64,000 bases of DNA from Staphylococcus nepalensis (GCF_014635045.1 NZ_BMCF01000001.1:310001-374000); one strand, 5' to 3'; shown: positions 36,303 through 45,762, numbered from the stretch's first letter. Translations and numbers: made by a program. The notes: generated from the sequence alone by a model not told the origin.

Positions 36303-36363
36303 TATTTACGTTATGAATAATAACAGCTGTAAAAAAGTAAAACAGCTAAAATTATTACTATTT

Positions 36364-37161
36364 TTATTCGTTTAAAATGATTTTTTTAGTATGTTGATAT
36401 ACATGATGCATGTAGTCATCTTCCAATAATAAATAACTCACAATATCGATTAAAAATAATGTTGCAATTTGGGTATTTATAAATTGGGTATCTCGATTTC
36501 TCGATTGATCAGTAGTAATTAATACTAAATCTGCACATTCTGTTATTGGACTTCCTTCATAATTAGTGATGACGACAACATAGGCGCCGGCGTCATGTGC
36601 GACTTTAGCTGCAGCAATTAATTCGGTTGTTTCACCACTATTTGAAATAGCTACAAATGTATCCGATTGCGTTAAAAGAGAAGCAAATATTTTCATTTGA
36701 TGTGCGTCGGTAGAAACGTTACCTTTCAACCCCATCCTCATCATGCGATAATAAAACTCTGTAGCTGATAATCCAGAACTACCTAAACCTGCATATATAA
36801 TTTGCCGGCTTCGAATAATTTGATTAACAAAGCTTTGAATTTTTTCATCAGAAATAAACTCTCCTGTTTGTTGAATAATATTTTGATGATATTTATGAAT
36901 ACGCTGAATTAATGGACTATTTTCAATCACTCTTTCTGACATTTCTTGCTGCAAATTAAACTTCAAATCTTGAAAGTTTTCATAATTTAACTTATTGCTA
37001 AATCGCGTAATAGTTGCAGGCGAAGTACCAATCGCGTATGCCAATGAATTAATTGTTGAAAATGTGTCATCAAATTCGCTGTTTTTAATATATTCTACAA
37101 TGTATTTATCTGTTTTAGTAAACAAATGATGATAACGCTGAACGCGATTCTCAAATTTCAT
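36364..37161 (-). CDS. nanR: RpiR-family sialate regulator
   Basis: 265-residue RpiR regulator: N-terminal helix-turn-helix (about 15-75, TINSLAYAIGTSPATITRFSNKLNYENF) and C-terminal SIS sugar-phosphate domain (about 115-255, YAGLGSSGLSATEFYYRMMRMG and AISNSGETTELIAAAKVA). In S. aureus NanR represses nan genes and is released by ManNAc-6-phosphate. Two adjacent ATGs (37164, 37161) follow AAAGGG; the second has better spacing. Its promoter spacer is filled by a NanR-type palindrome, so it should be autorepressed. Confidence 0.92.
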   Translation of the reverse strand: MKFENRVQRYHHLFTKTDKYIVEYIKNSEFDDTFSTINSLAYAIGTSPATITRFSNKLNYENFQDLKFNLQQEMSERVIENSPLIQRIHKYHQNIIQQTGEFISDEKIQSFVNQIIRSRQIIYAGLGSSGLSATEFYYRMMRMGLKGNVSTDAHQMKIFASLLTQSDTFVAISNSGETTELIAAAKVAHDAGAYVVVITNYEGSPITECADLVLITTDQSRNRDTQFINTQIATLFLIDIVSYLLLEDDYMHHVYQHTKKIILNE

Positions 37162-37194
37162 CATATACACCCTTTCCATCCCCATATTAGCTAT

Positions 37195-37223
37195 ATTATA
37201 AATGAAAATGTTTTTCAGAACAA
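37195..37223 (-). promoter_or_regulatory. Sigma-A promoter of nanR
   Basis: On the minus strand TTGTTC (37223-37218), a 17-base spacer, TATAAT (37200-37195). The spacer is almost entirely the operator 37203-37217. Confidence 0.65.
37203..37217. promoter_or_regulatory. NanR-type operator between nanR and nanE
   Basis: TGAAAATGTTTTTCA, 7-1-7 palindrome with one mismatch; 13 of 15 bases equal the site before nanK. Confidence 0.75.
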
Positions 37224-37232
37224 TGAAATATA

Positions 37233-37260
37233 TTGATTATTATTTTCTCAATGTTATATT
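37233..37260 (+). promoter_or_regulatory. Probable sigma-A promoter of nanE
   Basis: TTGATT (37233-37238), a 16-base spacer, TATATT (37255-37260), about 70 bases before nanE and just beyond the NanR operator. Confidence 0.55.
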
Positions 37261-37327
37261 AAAACTATAAATCAATTAACAAATTAAGCATTTTATAAAA
37301 TCTACTAAAGTTACGGAGTGTATAATT

Positions 37328-37996
37328 ATGTTACCACAAGGATTGATTGTCTCATGCCAAGCCTTGGAAGATGAACCGTTACATTCGTCTTTCATTATGT
37401 CTAAAATGGCTCTAGCTGCTTACGAAGGTGGCGCTGTTGGTATCAGAGCAAACTCTAAAGAAGACATCATCGCAATTAAAAAAGAAGTGAATTTACCTGT
37501 CATCGGCATAGTAAAAAGAAATTATGCTCATTCAGACGTTTTTATCACGGCTACTAGCAAAGAAGTTGATGAATTAATAGATAGTAACTGTGAGGTCATT
37601 GCTTTGGATGCTACAAAACAAAGACGCCCTCAAGAAACTTTACAAGAACTTGTTTCATATATCCGTCATAATGCGCCAAACGTAGAAATTATGGCGGATG
37701 TATCTACGCTTGAAGAAGCACAGTACGCTGATACATTAGGTTTTGATTACATAGGCACAACACTACGTGGCTACACTTCTTATACAAAAGGGCATATTCT
37801 ATACGAAAACAATTTCCAATTTTTAAAAGACGTACTAACACACGTCAATGCGAAAGTCATTGCTGAAGGAAATGTCGTCACGCCTGAAATGTTTAAGCAA
37901 GTTACAAATTTAAATGTTCACTGTACAGTGGTTGGGGGTGCAATCACACGGCCTAAAGAAATTACTAAACGTTTTATTGAAGCAATCGAAAAATAA
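37328..37996 (+). CDS. nanE: N-acetylmannosamine-6-phosphate 2-epimerase
   Basis: 222-residue TIM-barrel epimerase making GlcNAc-6-phosphate. [36 protein letters not shown] at the N-terminus, [10 protein letters not shown] (catalytic Lys), [13 protein letters not shown] and the phosphate-binding VVGGAITRP near 200 are diagnostic. CGGAG lies 9 bases before the ATG. Divergent from nanR. The next steps, nagA and nagB, are not in the window. Confidence 0.95.
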   Translation: MLPQGLIVSCQALEDEPLHSSFIMSKMALAAYEGGAVGIRANSKEDIIAIKKEVNLPVIGIVKRNYAHSDVFITATSKEVDELIDSNCEVIALDATKQRRPQETLQELVSYIRHNAPNVEIMADVSTLEEAQYADTLGFDYIGTTLRGYTSYTKGHILYENNFQFLKDVLTHVNAKVIAEGNVVTPEMFKQVTNLNVHCTVVGGAITRPKEITKRFIEAIEK

Positions 37997-38001
37997 ACAT
38001 T

Positions 38002-38055
38002 AAAAGCCTGTATTCAAGCGCACCTAAAGTAGGTTGCTATTGGAACACAGGCTTT
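38002..38055. terminator. Hairpin terminator between nanE and srtA
   Basis: AAAGCCTGT...TTC pairs with GAACACAGGCTTT (imperfect), with a long loop; convergent genes on both sides. Confidence 0.65.
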
Positions 38056-38073
38056 ATCTTTTTATTATTAAAA

Positions 38074-38673
38074 TTACACCGCTTCAGCAATAAATATCTT
38101 TCTATCTTCCCACTCCCCCGTTTGCTCATTATAATTATCGCAAGTAATTAATGTCAGTTGCTTCTTGTCCGTTGGTTGCTCATCCAATATTTCTACCGCA
38201 TCTGGTTTTACGTCATAGATTTCTGTAATCTTATATTCTCGTTGTGCTTCTCCAACTTTAAAATAAATCTTGCTTCCCTTTTTGGCTTCAGGTAACCTAG
38301 AAAATTGGTAATCCGAATGTCCTACCATTGTATGACCAGCAATCGCTATATTTTGATCATCTAATGATTCATTCTCCTCTGCAAAACTCACGCCCCTATC
38401 TAATTGTTCGGGCGTGGCTGGTCCAGGATAAACAGGTGTTTTAATATCTGCATCTGGTACTGATAAATAACCTGCCATTTGAGTTTTATCTTTAGGTATT
38501 TCTACTTTTTTATTTTTATTTTCTTTAGAATGTTTATCATAATGTTCTATTTTATTTTCATTGTCTTTTTGTGCGAAGTAATCATCTATTTTCGGTTTTG
38601 CAAATAAATAAATTGCAAATAAAATGAGTGCCACGCCAACTAATGTGACAAGTTTGCTTACCCATTTATTCAT
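38074..38673 (-). CDS. srtA: Sortase A
   Basis: 199-residue housekeeping class-A transpeptidase that anchors LPXTG surface proteins to the peptidoglycan. N-terminal membrane anchor (residues 7-25), Lys/Glu-rich linker, then the sortase barrel: AGYLSVPDADIKTPVYPGPAT, catalytic His in AIAGHT (about 113), Cys in TLITCDNYN (about 178) and Arg in WEDRKIF (about 191). Nearly collinear with S. aureus SrtA (206 residues). AGGAG lies 9 bases before the ATG. Single gene. Confidence 0.96.
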   Translation of the reverse strand: MNKWVSKLVTLVGVALILFAIYLFAKPKIDDYFAQKDNENKIEHYDKHSKENKNKKVEIPKDKTQMAGYLSVPDADIKTPVYPGPATPEQLDRGVSFAEENESLDDQNIAIAGHTMVGHSDYQFSRLPEAKKGSKIYFKVGEAQREYKITEIYDVKPDAVEILDEQPTDKKQLTLITCDNYNEQTGEWEDRKIFIAEAV

Positions 38674-38832
38674 ATAAATATGACTCCTTTTTCTTTGTAA
38701 ACATATTCAATATAAGTATAGCACAACTTTTTAATAAAAAAAGTTACTTTATAACAACTTCCCAAGTTTTGAAATTTCAGTATAGTGGTATGTATGATTA
38801 TGAATTAATTTATACAAAAAGGAAGTGTTTGT

Positions 38833-40002
38833 ATGTCCGTACTTTCAAGTGACGAACGTGTTAAAATTTTATCTGATATGATTGAAATTCAATCTGTAAA
38901 TGAAAAAGAACTTGATGTTGCGCATTACTTAGAAAAACTATTTAATAAACACGGTATCCAAACCCAAATTGAACAACTAGAAGGTGAATCTACGCGAGCT
39001 AACTTAGTAGCTGAGATAGGTAATGGGAAACCAGTCATCGGCGTTTCAGGACACATGGATGTTGTCACAACAGGCGATGATAGTTTATGGAATTATGATC
39101 CGTTTAAACTGACAGAAGATGACCAAGGTAGATTACATGGTCGTGGTTCAGCAGATATGAAATCTGGACTAGCTGCATTAGCAATTAGTTTAATAGAAAT
39201 TAAAGAAGCTGGTACATTAGAGCAAGGTACAATTCGATTTATGGCAACAGCTGGAGAAGAAATAACAAGTAATGGCGCAGCTTTACTACATAAGAAAGGC
39301 TACATGGATGATGTAGAAGCGCTATTAATTGCAGAACCTTCACAAGATGGTATTGTGTATACACATAAAGGGACAATGGATATACAAGTTGTATCCAAGG
39401 GTAAATCTTCACATAGCTCAATGCCTGAACTAGGCTATAATGCTATTAATCCTTTAGTAGATTTTATCCATTATTTAAACAATGAATATAGTAAAGTAGA
39501 TATTAAGAGTGACTTATTAGGTACACCGACCATGAATTCTACAATTATAACTGGCGGAGATCAAGTCAACTCAATACCAGCTTATGCTGAATCATTGTTT
39601 AATATGCGTACAATTCCAGACTACGATAACAATAAATTCGAAAATTTATTTAACAGCATCAAAGATCGAGTAGAACAAGAAAGCAATGCTGATATCACTG
39701 TTAATCCTTATGTCAATCGTGATCCTGTATACACTAAAGGGGATAATGAATTCTTAAAATTAGCTAAATCTTTAGGCGATGAATACTTTGACCGAGATTT
39801 AGAAGTGACATCTTCTACTGCAACTACAGACGCATCATATTTAATGAAAGACAAAGACGACAACTTTTCATTTGTTATGTATGGCCCCGGCGAAACTGGG
39901 CAAGCACACCAAGTCGATGAATATGTTTATAAGCATACTTACCTTAAATTTATAGATTTATATAGTCAATTATTACCACAGTATTTAAATAATGCTAATT
40001 AA
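38833..40002 (+). CDS. M20 ArgE/DapE-family metallohydrolase (copy 1)
   Basis: 389-residue M20 amidohydrolase, annotated in relatives as succinyl-diaminopimelate desuccinylase or deacylase. Zinc ligands: His/Asp in GVSGHMDVV (about 75), bridging Asp in GRGSADMKSG (about 105), catalytic Glu in ATAGEE (about 138), and C-terminal AHQVDEYV. A lid domain lies between (about 180-290). AGGAAG precedes the ATG by 7 bases. A second copy is at 60873-62030, roughly 60% alike by eye. Staphylococci make DAP-free peptidoglycan, so a peptidase or N-acyl amino-acid hydrolase role is at least as likely as DapE. Confidence 0.85.
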   Translation: MSVLSSDERVKILSDMIEIQSVNEKELDVAHYLEKLFNKHGIQTQIEQLEGESTRANLVAEIGNGKPVIGVSGHMDVVTTGDDSLWNYDPFKLTEDDQGRLHGRGSADMKSGLAALAISLIEIKEAGTLEQGTIRFMATAGEEITSNGAALLHKKGYMDDVEALLIAEPSQDGIVYTHKGTMDIQVVSKGKSSHSSMPELGYNAINPLVDFIHYLNNEYSKVDIKSDLLGTPTMNSTIITGGDQVNSIPAYAESLFNMRTIPDYDNNKFENLFNSIKDRVEQESNADITVNPYVNRDPVYTKGDNEFLKLAKSLGDEYFDRDLEVTSSTATTDASYLMKDKDDNFSFVMYGPGETGQAHQVDEYVYKHTYLKFIDLYSQLLPQYLNNAN

Positions 40003-40125
40003 TATGAATAGAAGCGTATAGATAATGATATCTTTTCTAACAAATTTCCTAACCTCGCTTCTTGTAGGAATGGCTATAGGCTATCCTAGGATGAAACATT
40101 ATTTATGTCCTAGAAAGATTATAAG

Positions 40126-40160
40126 AGGACGAGACGTTTATTAAATGTCTCGTCCTTTTT
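40126..40160. terminator. Bidirectional terminator
   Basis: AGGACGAGAC with GTCTCGTCCT around an AT-rich inner stem, then T6; between convergent genes. Confidence 0.85.
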
Positions 40161-40194
40161 TCTATCAATTCGTCATACTATAGCTTAATTTTCT

Positions 40195-40866
40195 CTATTT
40201 TATTTCTAACCAATTAACTATTTCGTTTAAATTATTAACCGTTATTGTAGGTGTCTGTCCATTAAAATCGAAAAGCTCATTATGTCTATTGACCCAAACA
40301 GTATCAAAACCAAAATTATTTGCACCTGTAACGTCCCATGAATTAGAAGAAACAAACAAGATATCTTCTCTCTTCAAATGATAATATTTTAATATTAATG
40401 CGTAACTCGCTGGACTTGGTTTATATTGTTTAATTTCATTTACACTTATAACCGTGTTAATATAATCACCTAACTCAGAGTTATCAATCAATGGCATTAA
40501 CATATTGTCATTTCCATTTGATAATATACCGACATCAATCTCTTTACTATTTAATAGTGATACCACTTGGGGAACTTCTTCAAAATATTCTAAATCTAAA
40601 AATGAATCAAATAATTGATTAACATCTTCCCTATTATATTGTATTTCATGGCTCTCCATTGTATAACGTAACGCTTCTTTTGTTAATTCATCAAATGGAA
40701 TATAACGTTGCATAATTTGTTTTAAAAACATGTGATTTAATTGCGTTTTTCTCCATAATTTAGAAATTGATGTTGCTTGCGCATCATCAAACTGAACCAT
40801 ATCTTTCTTTAAAGAGGACATATCAAATAGTGTTCCATAGACATCAAAAATAATTGCTTTATACAT
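40195..40866 (-). CDS. HAD-family (S)-2-haloacid-dehalogenase-like protein
   Basis: 223 residues, HAD subfamily IA type II. Nucleophile in DVYGTLFD (8-15), WRKTQL near 39, motif II ILSNGN (about 115), Lys in QYKPSPASYALIL (about 147) and motif IV FVSSNSWDVTGA (about 170), which is the L-2-haloacid dehalogenase pattern rather than the phosphatase one. Whether it dehalogenates anything in the cell is unknown. GGGAGG lies 7-8 bases before the ATG. Single gene. Confidence 0.82.
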   Translation of the reverse strand: MYKAIIFDVYGTLFDMSSLKKDMVQFDDAQATSISKLWRKTQLNHMFLKQIMQRYIPFDELTKEALRYTMESHEIQYNREDVNQLFDSFLDLEYFEEVPQVVSLLNSKEIDVGILSNGNDNMLMPLIDNSELGDYINTVISVNEIKQYKPSPASYALILKYYHLKREDILFVSSNSWDVTGANNFGFDTVWVNRHNELFDFNGQTPTITVNNLNEIVNWLEIK

Positions 40867-41077
40867 AACGAACCTCCCTTTCTATTTACACACTTATATA
40901 TTCATTAACACGTTTTAGTAAAATAAAACAATTTCTTCTTCAACAATTATTTATTCTAAAAAACTAAAGTTGCTTGATTTAACTATCCTTTATATTAATT
41001 TATTGTAAATTTTTCAAATATAGCATTAATACGCCTTAATTCGGTTATAAGAAAAGTAAGAGAGGAGGCAGTTTATT

Positions 41078-41341
41078 ATGAGAAAAACATTTCTATTTGA
41101 TTTATTAAGTCTCTTTTTTATCGCAATTGGTTATATGTTAATCATTACGTTAATTCTATTTTCTTTTGACTTTTTAGAAATTCAAACAACTGGTTCAAGC
41201 TTTTTAGAAACCCTTAGTACAATAACTATATTTCAGTTTTTCAATCATGATATATTTAATGGGTTATTCACATTATTTTTAATTGTCTCTTTCTTATTGT
41301 TCTTGTATAAAACCATTGAACTCTATCAAAAAAATAAGTGA
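41078..41341 (+). CDS. Small membrane protein of unknown function
   Basis: 87 residues with two clear membrane helices (about 8-31 and 60-79) and a short loop with a further hydrophobic stretch. GGAGG precedes the ATG by 9 bases and codon use matches the neighbours, so it is probably real. No family recognised. It stands alone between the HAD gene and the polyol operon. Confidence 0.65.
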   Translation: MRKTFLFDLLSLFFIAIGYMLIITLILFSFDFLEIQTTGSSFLETLSTITIFQFFNHDIFNGLFTLFLIVSFLLFLYKTIELYQKNK

Positions 41342-41586
41342 ATGACTTCAAAAACTTTAACCCCCAAATTTGTCGCTCTATTTTATTTAAAATGCATCAC
41401 ATTTATTTCATTTTAGGTTTTTATGAATTTTATATTGTAACACTATATTATAAGTTATATAATATTCTAAGAGAATGTATTGTGCTTAAGTTTTGTAGTG
41501 CCATCTATCATCATAGTTATATTCCATTCCCATAATTAAACTTTATGCACCCATTTTCACTAATGGTATTGCACTACATTCTCAGC

Positions 41587-41610
41587 AAATGAGTAAAATT
41601 TTACTCATTT
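41587..41610. repeat. 24-bp perfect palindrome
   Basis: AAATGAGTAAAA followed immediately by its exact complement, with no loop. It lies in the gap between the small membrane protein and the polyol operon, six bases from the terminator. It may be part of a plus-strand terminator or a DNA-binding site; the rest of 41342-41586 shows nothing else. Confidence 0.6.
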
Positions 41611-41616
41611 GAAAAG

Positions 41617-41653
41617 AGATCTAAAACCACTTTCAGGCAGTGGTTTTAGATCT
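41617..41653 (-). terminator. Terminator of the polyol operon
   Basis: Perfect 15-bp stem AGATCTAAAACCACT with 41639-41653, 7-base loop, 12 bases after the dehydrogenase stop; T-run on the minus strand is CTTTTC. Confidence 0.87.
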
Positions 41654-41664
41654 TCTTATATGAA

Positions 41665-42738
41665 CTATTTATTTGATTTTCCGTTTGGGTATACCATCAC
41701 TTTTAATGAGCCACTCTTGTTCGTTCTCGCTCTTTCCATAGCCTCTTGCGCCTCTTCTAAATCGTATGAATCAGTGAACATGGTATTTAAGTCCGCAGTA
41801 GTAGATGATAACATTTCAATGCCCATAGGATAAGTATTAGCATATCTAAAAATGCCAACAACATTAATTTCATGATTAGCAATAAACGGTATGTTTAATT
41901 CGATATTTTCTTGTTGAGGTAACCCAACAATAGCTAAAGTACCGCCATTATTTAATGCTGCTAATGCGTTTTGTAACGCTGTAGGGTTACCGGCAGTTTC
42001 AAAGGCATAATCTACACCTTTGTTATTTGTTATTTCATTGATACGCGTAGCTACGTCCTCTTGTTTAATGTTTATAGCGTGTGTTGCACCAAGTGCTAGT
42101 GCTTCTTCTAATCTTATTTGTTCAAGGTCTGACACTATAATTTTTGTAGCACCAAACGCTTTAGCCGCTACAACAGCCATTAAACCTACTGGGCCCATAC
42201 CCATAATTACTACTGTGGAACCTGGTTGAACATTTGCTCGTTTACATGCTTGAACTCCAACTGAAAATGGTTCATTTAATGTAGCTTCTTCAAAAGATAA
42301 CTCATCCGGGATATGGAATAAGTAACCTTCGGGATGACTAATATATTGACTAAATGCCCCATCAATCGGTGGTGTAGCTAAAAATTCAACATCAGGGCAT
42401 AAATTATATTTACCAGATTTGCAATACTCACATTCTCCACATGGTACACCCGGTTCAATAGCCACTCTATCTCCTTGCTTAAAATGTGTAACTTCAGATC
42501 CGACATCTGCGACTACACCAGCACATTCATGCCCTAAAATCAAAGGTTTTTCGACTACAAACTCGCCAACTCTACCGTGTTCATAATAGTGAACATCTGA
42601 CCCACAAACACCTACTGCCATTACTTTCACTAAAACATCCGTTGGACCTATTTTAGGTACTTCAACTTCTTTAAGCTCCATATCAAAAGGTTTATTTAAT
42701 ATTGAAATATTCATCGTTTCTGGAATGTTATTATTCAT
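41665..42738 (-). CDS. Zinc-dependent polyol (xylitol/sorbitol-type) dehydrogenase
   Basis: 357-residue medium-chain dehydrogenase of the sorbitol/xylitol dehydrogenase group. Catalytic zinc: Cys in VGVCGSDVHYYEHG (about 45), His-Glu in ILGHECAGVV, Glu in LNEPFSVGV. Structural zinc: four Cys in GVPCGECEYCKSGKYNLC (about 97-114). Rossmann motif GMGPVGLMA, then Asp in VSDLEQIR, which favours NAD. With xylulokinase and the permease it would oxidise xylitol or D-arabitol to D-xylulose. AGGAGG precedes the ATG by 8 bases. Last gene of the operon. Confidence 0.9.
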   Translation of the reverse strand: MNNNIPETMNISILNKPFDMELKEVEVPKIGPTDVLVKVMAVGVCGSDVHYYEHGRVGEFVVEKPLILGHECAGVVADVGSEVTHFKQGDRVAIEPGVPCGECEYCKSGKYNLCPDVEFLATPPIDGAFSQYISHPEGYLFHIPDELSFEEATLNEPFSVGVQACKRANVQPGSTVVIMGMGPVGLMAVVAAKAFGATKIIVSDLEQIRLEEALALGATHAINIKQEDVATRINEITNNKGVDYAFETAGNPTALQNALAALNNGGTLAIVGLPQQENIELNIPFIANHEINVVGIFRYANTYPMGIEMLSSTTADLNTMFTDSYDLEEAQEAMERARTNKSGSLKVMVYPNGKSNK

Positions 42739-42756
42739 TTCAAATTCCTCCTAAAG

Positions 42757-44241
42757 TTAATTAATATTTAATAAGTTTTGTGTTATTTCTTTTGTTTGCT
42801 TATATATCTTTCTATAAATTTCAAAATATTGATTATATAATTTATGATTATCTAAATTAGGCTTATAAGACGTTCCTATTTCTATAAATGTGTCAGTACA
42901 GTCTTCCATAGATTCAAACCATCCTAAACCGTAAGCCGCTAGCATAGCTGCTCCCATGCTTGGCCCTTCTTCGTATTTTAATGCAGTAACTTTAGCGTTA
43001 AAAATGTCAGCTTGCATTTGTAACCAGAAGCTATTTTTTGCGCCTCCACCTATTGAAATAATCTCATCAATCTGTCTACCACGTGCTCTCATATATACTA
43101 TAGATTCATATAATGAATAAGTAATGCCTTCAATAGTGGCACGCGAAAAATCTTCCTCACTCGTGTTACTATTTATTCCAATAAAACTCCCTCTAATATA
43201 TGCATCTCCGTGTGGCGTGCGCTCTCCTTGTAAATAGGGTGCAAACAATAAGCCATTTGCTCCAATGGCTGATTTTGTCGCTAAATTCAAAATTTCATCA
43301 AAAGACTTTTGCTTAAAAAATGTCTCTTTCAACCAATTCAAACTGTGTCCTGCACTTAAAGTAACGCCCATTGCATAAGACATGTTGGGCATAGCATGTT
43401 TAAAGAAATGAATATTATAGCCATAATCATCTTCATTACTCTGAGTACATGATAAAATCACTCCCGAAGTACCAATGCTGCACAACGTTTGCCCCTCATC
43501 GATCACGCCTGAGCCCAGTGCACCACACGCATTATCTGCGCCACCAGCAAAAACTGCAATATCTTCTGTTAAATTTAACTCTTTTTTTATATCTTCAGTA
43601 ATATGTCCGACATAACTATGAGATTGTACAAGCGGTGGGTAAATGTCACCAAGCCCCAACTGATTACCAACTGCTCTATCCCAATCATTTGTATTCGGGT
43701 TAAGTAAAAGCGTACCTGCTGCATCACTATATTCCATAGATATATTTCCAGTTAATTTATAACGCACATAATCTTTAGGTAACAGAAATACCTTTAATTG
43801 TCGCCAATGCTTTGGTTCATTCTGTTTTAGCCATAAAAGCTTAGGCAACGTAAACCCTTCAAGTATTGGGTTTTTTAATAATGTGTTTCCAAACTTACTT
43901 TTTATTTCCTCACACTGTTTAGATGTTCGAGTGTCGTTCCATAAAATTGCATTTCTAATAGGCTGATAAGCATGATCTAAAGGAACTAAACCGTGCATTT
44001 GACCAGAAAATGAAAGACCACTAATTTGCTTATCATTCATTGTTTCTCGGTTAATTAAAATTTTAATGCCTTCTTTAACTGCAATCACCCAGTCTTCAGG
44101 GTCTTGTTCATTATAACCAGGGTAAGGCTGTATCAACGTTAAAGGAACGCTTGATTGATCAATGATATGCCCTTGCTTATTTGCAGCAATAATTTTTACT
44201 GAACTTGTACCTAAATCGATACCAAGCACAACATTTTCCAT
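42757..44241 (-). CDS. xylB: Xylulokinase (FGGY family)
   Basis: 494-residue FGGY kinase phosphorylating D-xylulose. GIDLGTSSVKII (7-18), SGLSFSGQMHGLVPLD (xylulokinase-typical, about 74), GGADNACGALGSG, SIGTSGVI (ATP site) and GERTPHGDAYIRG. AAAGGT lies 9 bases before the ATG. 15 bases downstream of the permease gene and 18 bases before the dehydrogenase gene, a tight operon. Feeds the pentose-phosphate pathway. No xylA isomerase is adjacent, so the xylulose comes from a polyol, not xylose. Confidence 0.92.
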   Translation of the reverse strand: MENVVLGIDLGTSSVKIIAANKQGHIIDQSSVPLTLIQPYPGYNEQDPEDWVIAVKEGIKILINRETMNDKQISGLSFSGQMHGLVPLDHAYQPIRNAILWNDTRTSKQCEEIKSKFGNTLLKNPILEGFTLPKLLWLKQNEPKHWRQLKVFLLPKDYVRYKLTGNISMEYSDAAGTLLLNPNTNDWDRAVGNQLGLGDIYPPLVQSHSYVGHITEDIKKELNLTEDIAVFAGGADNACGALGSGVIDEGQTLCSIGTSGVILSCTQSNEDDYGYNIHFFKHAMPNMSYAMGVTLSAGHSLNWLKETFFKQKSFDEILNLATKSAIGANGLLFAPYLQGERTPHGDAYIRGSFIGINSNTSEEDFSRATIEGITYSLYESIVYMRARGRQIDEIISIGGGAKNSFWLQMQADIFNAKVTALKYEEGPSMGAAMLAAYGLGWFESMEDCTDTFIEIGTSYKPNLDNHKLYNQYFEIYRKIYKQTKEITQNLLNIN

Positions 44242-44256
44242 TTATATCTTACCTTT

Positions 44257-45552
44257 CTAATAGTTTTGAGTTTGGGTATTTAATGGCGTTATTTTACTAT
44301 CATCAATGCCCGGTTGATGAACTTTGATATAATAAGTGATACCTGCGCCGACGAAATAACAAATTGCAAAGGCCCAGACTACGCCTACTTCATTGAATAT
44401 CGGTAAAATAATAGTTGCAATTAAAGGTGCGATAAAATTACTTAATCCTGCAGCAAGATTATGTGAAGAAAGTGTAGCACCGATATGATTAGGTTCTAAT
44501 GCAGTAAAAATAGCAAAAATTGGTACAAACGCTGACTGAGTAATACCAAATAAAACAGCACATAAAATTGCGATAGCAAATACATCGCCGCTGAGTATTG
44601 GTAAATAATAGAATAATAAGGTCGTTATTCCACAACCGATACAACCAAATATCATAACTTGGCGTTTCCATCCAATTTTATCAGCAATAACACCCCAAAT
44701 GACATCACCTACAATACATGTGACATGCATCGTTCCCCATGTCCATAACCATTGTTGCATTGAAAAGCCTATAGTATCCGTAAATAACACAGGGAATATA
44801 ATAACTAAACCAAATAAAGATAATTGATTTATAATTCTCACTATAAATACTTTAATAATATCTGGGTTTTTATATACAATACCTATATCTTTTAGAACTT
44901 TTGAATATCTTTGTTTTACCGATAACATTATATTTGGTTTCACATCATGTTTACCAACAACTATAAACGCTATTAAACCACCGACAAAAATCCATATTAA
45001 TGACATCCATAATGTTCCATTAAATCCCATAAAAGGAATTGTAAAGCTAGGTAAGTAGGTACCAATAACACCCATGCCTACTGAAAACATTGCCCAAAAC
45101 CATCCAATAGCTGTCGCTAATCTAGCTTTATCAGTGATATAAGTTACCCACACTAAAAATCCGTATAAGAATAATGGATAGCCTAATCCTCTAATACCAT
45201 ATAAAACAAGCATCATTGGCAGACTTTCCATTCCTAACCCAAACACTAAAAACAACACATGAAATATTAACCATATTATAGTGCCTAAAGCCATGATTTT
45301 TTTCGGTCCATAAACGTCAGATAAAACAGCGGCAAGCCATGATCCAACAACAACCATCACACCATAAACAGTAAATACTAAAGATGCTTGGCCACCTGAA
45401 AAACCTATATCAACAATATTCTTTGATAAAAAAGCTTGTTCAATACCGTCTCCTGTCATAAAAATAAATATAGCAATAAGTGCTATAAAAATAATTCTTG
45501 GAATACCCATCCATGTTTTCATACTATTTTTAGAAATCGTCTCGTTATTCAA
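44257..45552 (-). CDS. MFS polyol permease (RbtT/DalT/CsbX type)
   Basis: 431-residue, 12-helix major-facilitator protein resembling ribitol/D-arabitol transporters RbtT/DalT and CsbX: DGIEQAFLSKNIVDIGFSGGQASLVFTVYG early, DVYGPKKIMALGTIIW as the loop-2 motif, and WGVIADKIGWKRQ in the second half. The start is TTG at 45552; GGGGG lies 7 bases upstream and no other start fits. First gene of permease-xylB-dehydrogenase, downstream of the LacI operator at 45592-45605. Substrate inferred as a pentitol (xylitol or D-arabitol) from the enzymes. Confidence 0.86.
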   Translation of the reverse strand: MNNETISKNSMKTWMGIPRIIFIALIAIFIFMTGDGIEQAFLSKNIVDIGFSGGQASLVFTVYGVMVVVGSWLAAVLSDVYGPKKIMALGTIIWLIFHVLFLVFGLGMESLPMMLVLYGIRGLGYPLFLYGFLVWVTYITDKARLATAIGWFWAMFSVGMGVIGTYLPSFTIPFMGFNGTLWMSLIWIFVGGLIAFIVVGKHDVKPNIMLSVKQRYSKVLKDIGIVYKNPDIIKVFIVRIINQLSLFGLVIIFPVLFTDTIGFSMQQWLWTWGTMHVTCIVGDVIWGVIADKIGWKRQVMIFGCIGCGITTLLFYYLPILSGDVFAIAILCAVLFGITQSAFVPIFAIFTALEPNHIGATLSSHNLAAGLSNFIAPLIATIILPIFNEVGVVWAFAICYFVGAGITYYIKVHQPGIDDSKITPLNTQTQNY

Positions 45553-45591
45553 ACTAATTCCCCCTTTATTTTAATAAGACTTATAAATCAG

Positions 45592-45605
45592 CTTAAACGT
45601 TTAAG
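45592..45605. promoter_or_regulatory. LacI-family operator before the polyol operon
   Basis: CTTAAACGTTTAAG, a perfect 14-bp palindrome with the central CG of LacI-family sites, 40 bases before the permease start. The same motif with one changed base is at the lacI gene start. Confidence 0.8.
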
Positions 45606-45622
45606 TTTTGGCTATGAAACAA

Positions 45623-45660
45623 ACGGGATGGAAAACAAAAACTTGATTTCTTAAGCCCGT
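45623..45660 (-). terminator. Hairpin downstream of the LacI-family gene
   Basis: ACGGG (45623-45627) pairs with CCCGT (45656-45660) with partial inner pairing. Weak, degenerate form of the staphylococcal hairpin; may separate the regulator transcript from the polyol operon. Confidence 0.4.
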
Positions 45661-45762
45661 ATTTATAATAATGCGTGTTATTTCTGAATAACTAAGTAAG
45701 TATCACTTATAAGGTTCAGTCGCCAACTACAGGTAATAATATTGCAAGTATCTTCTTTTTAG

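Noticed and set aside
41338..41535. 65-codon frame starting GTG at the end of the small membrane-protein gene
   Set aside because: No SD, low-complexity Ile/Tyr/Phe-rich product typical of AT-rich non-coding DNA.
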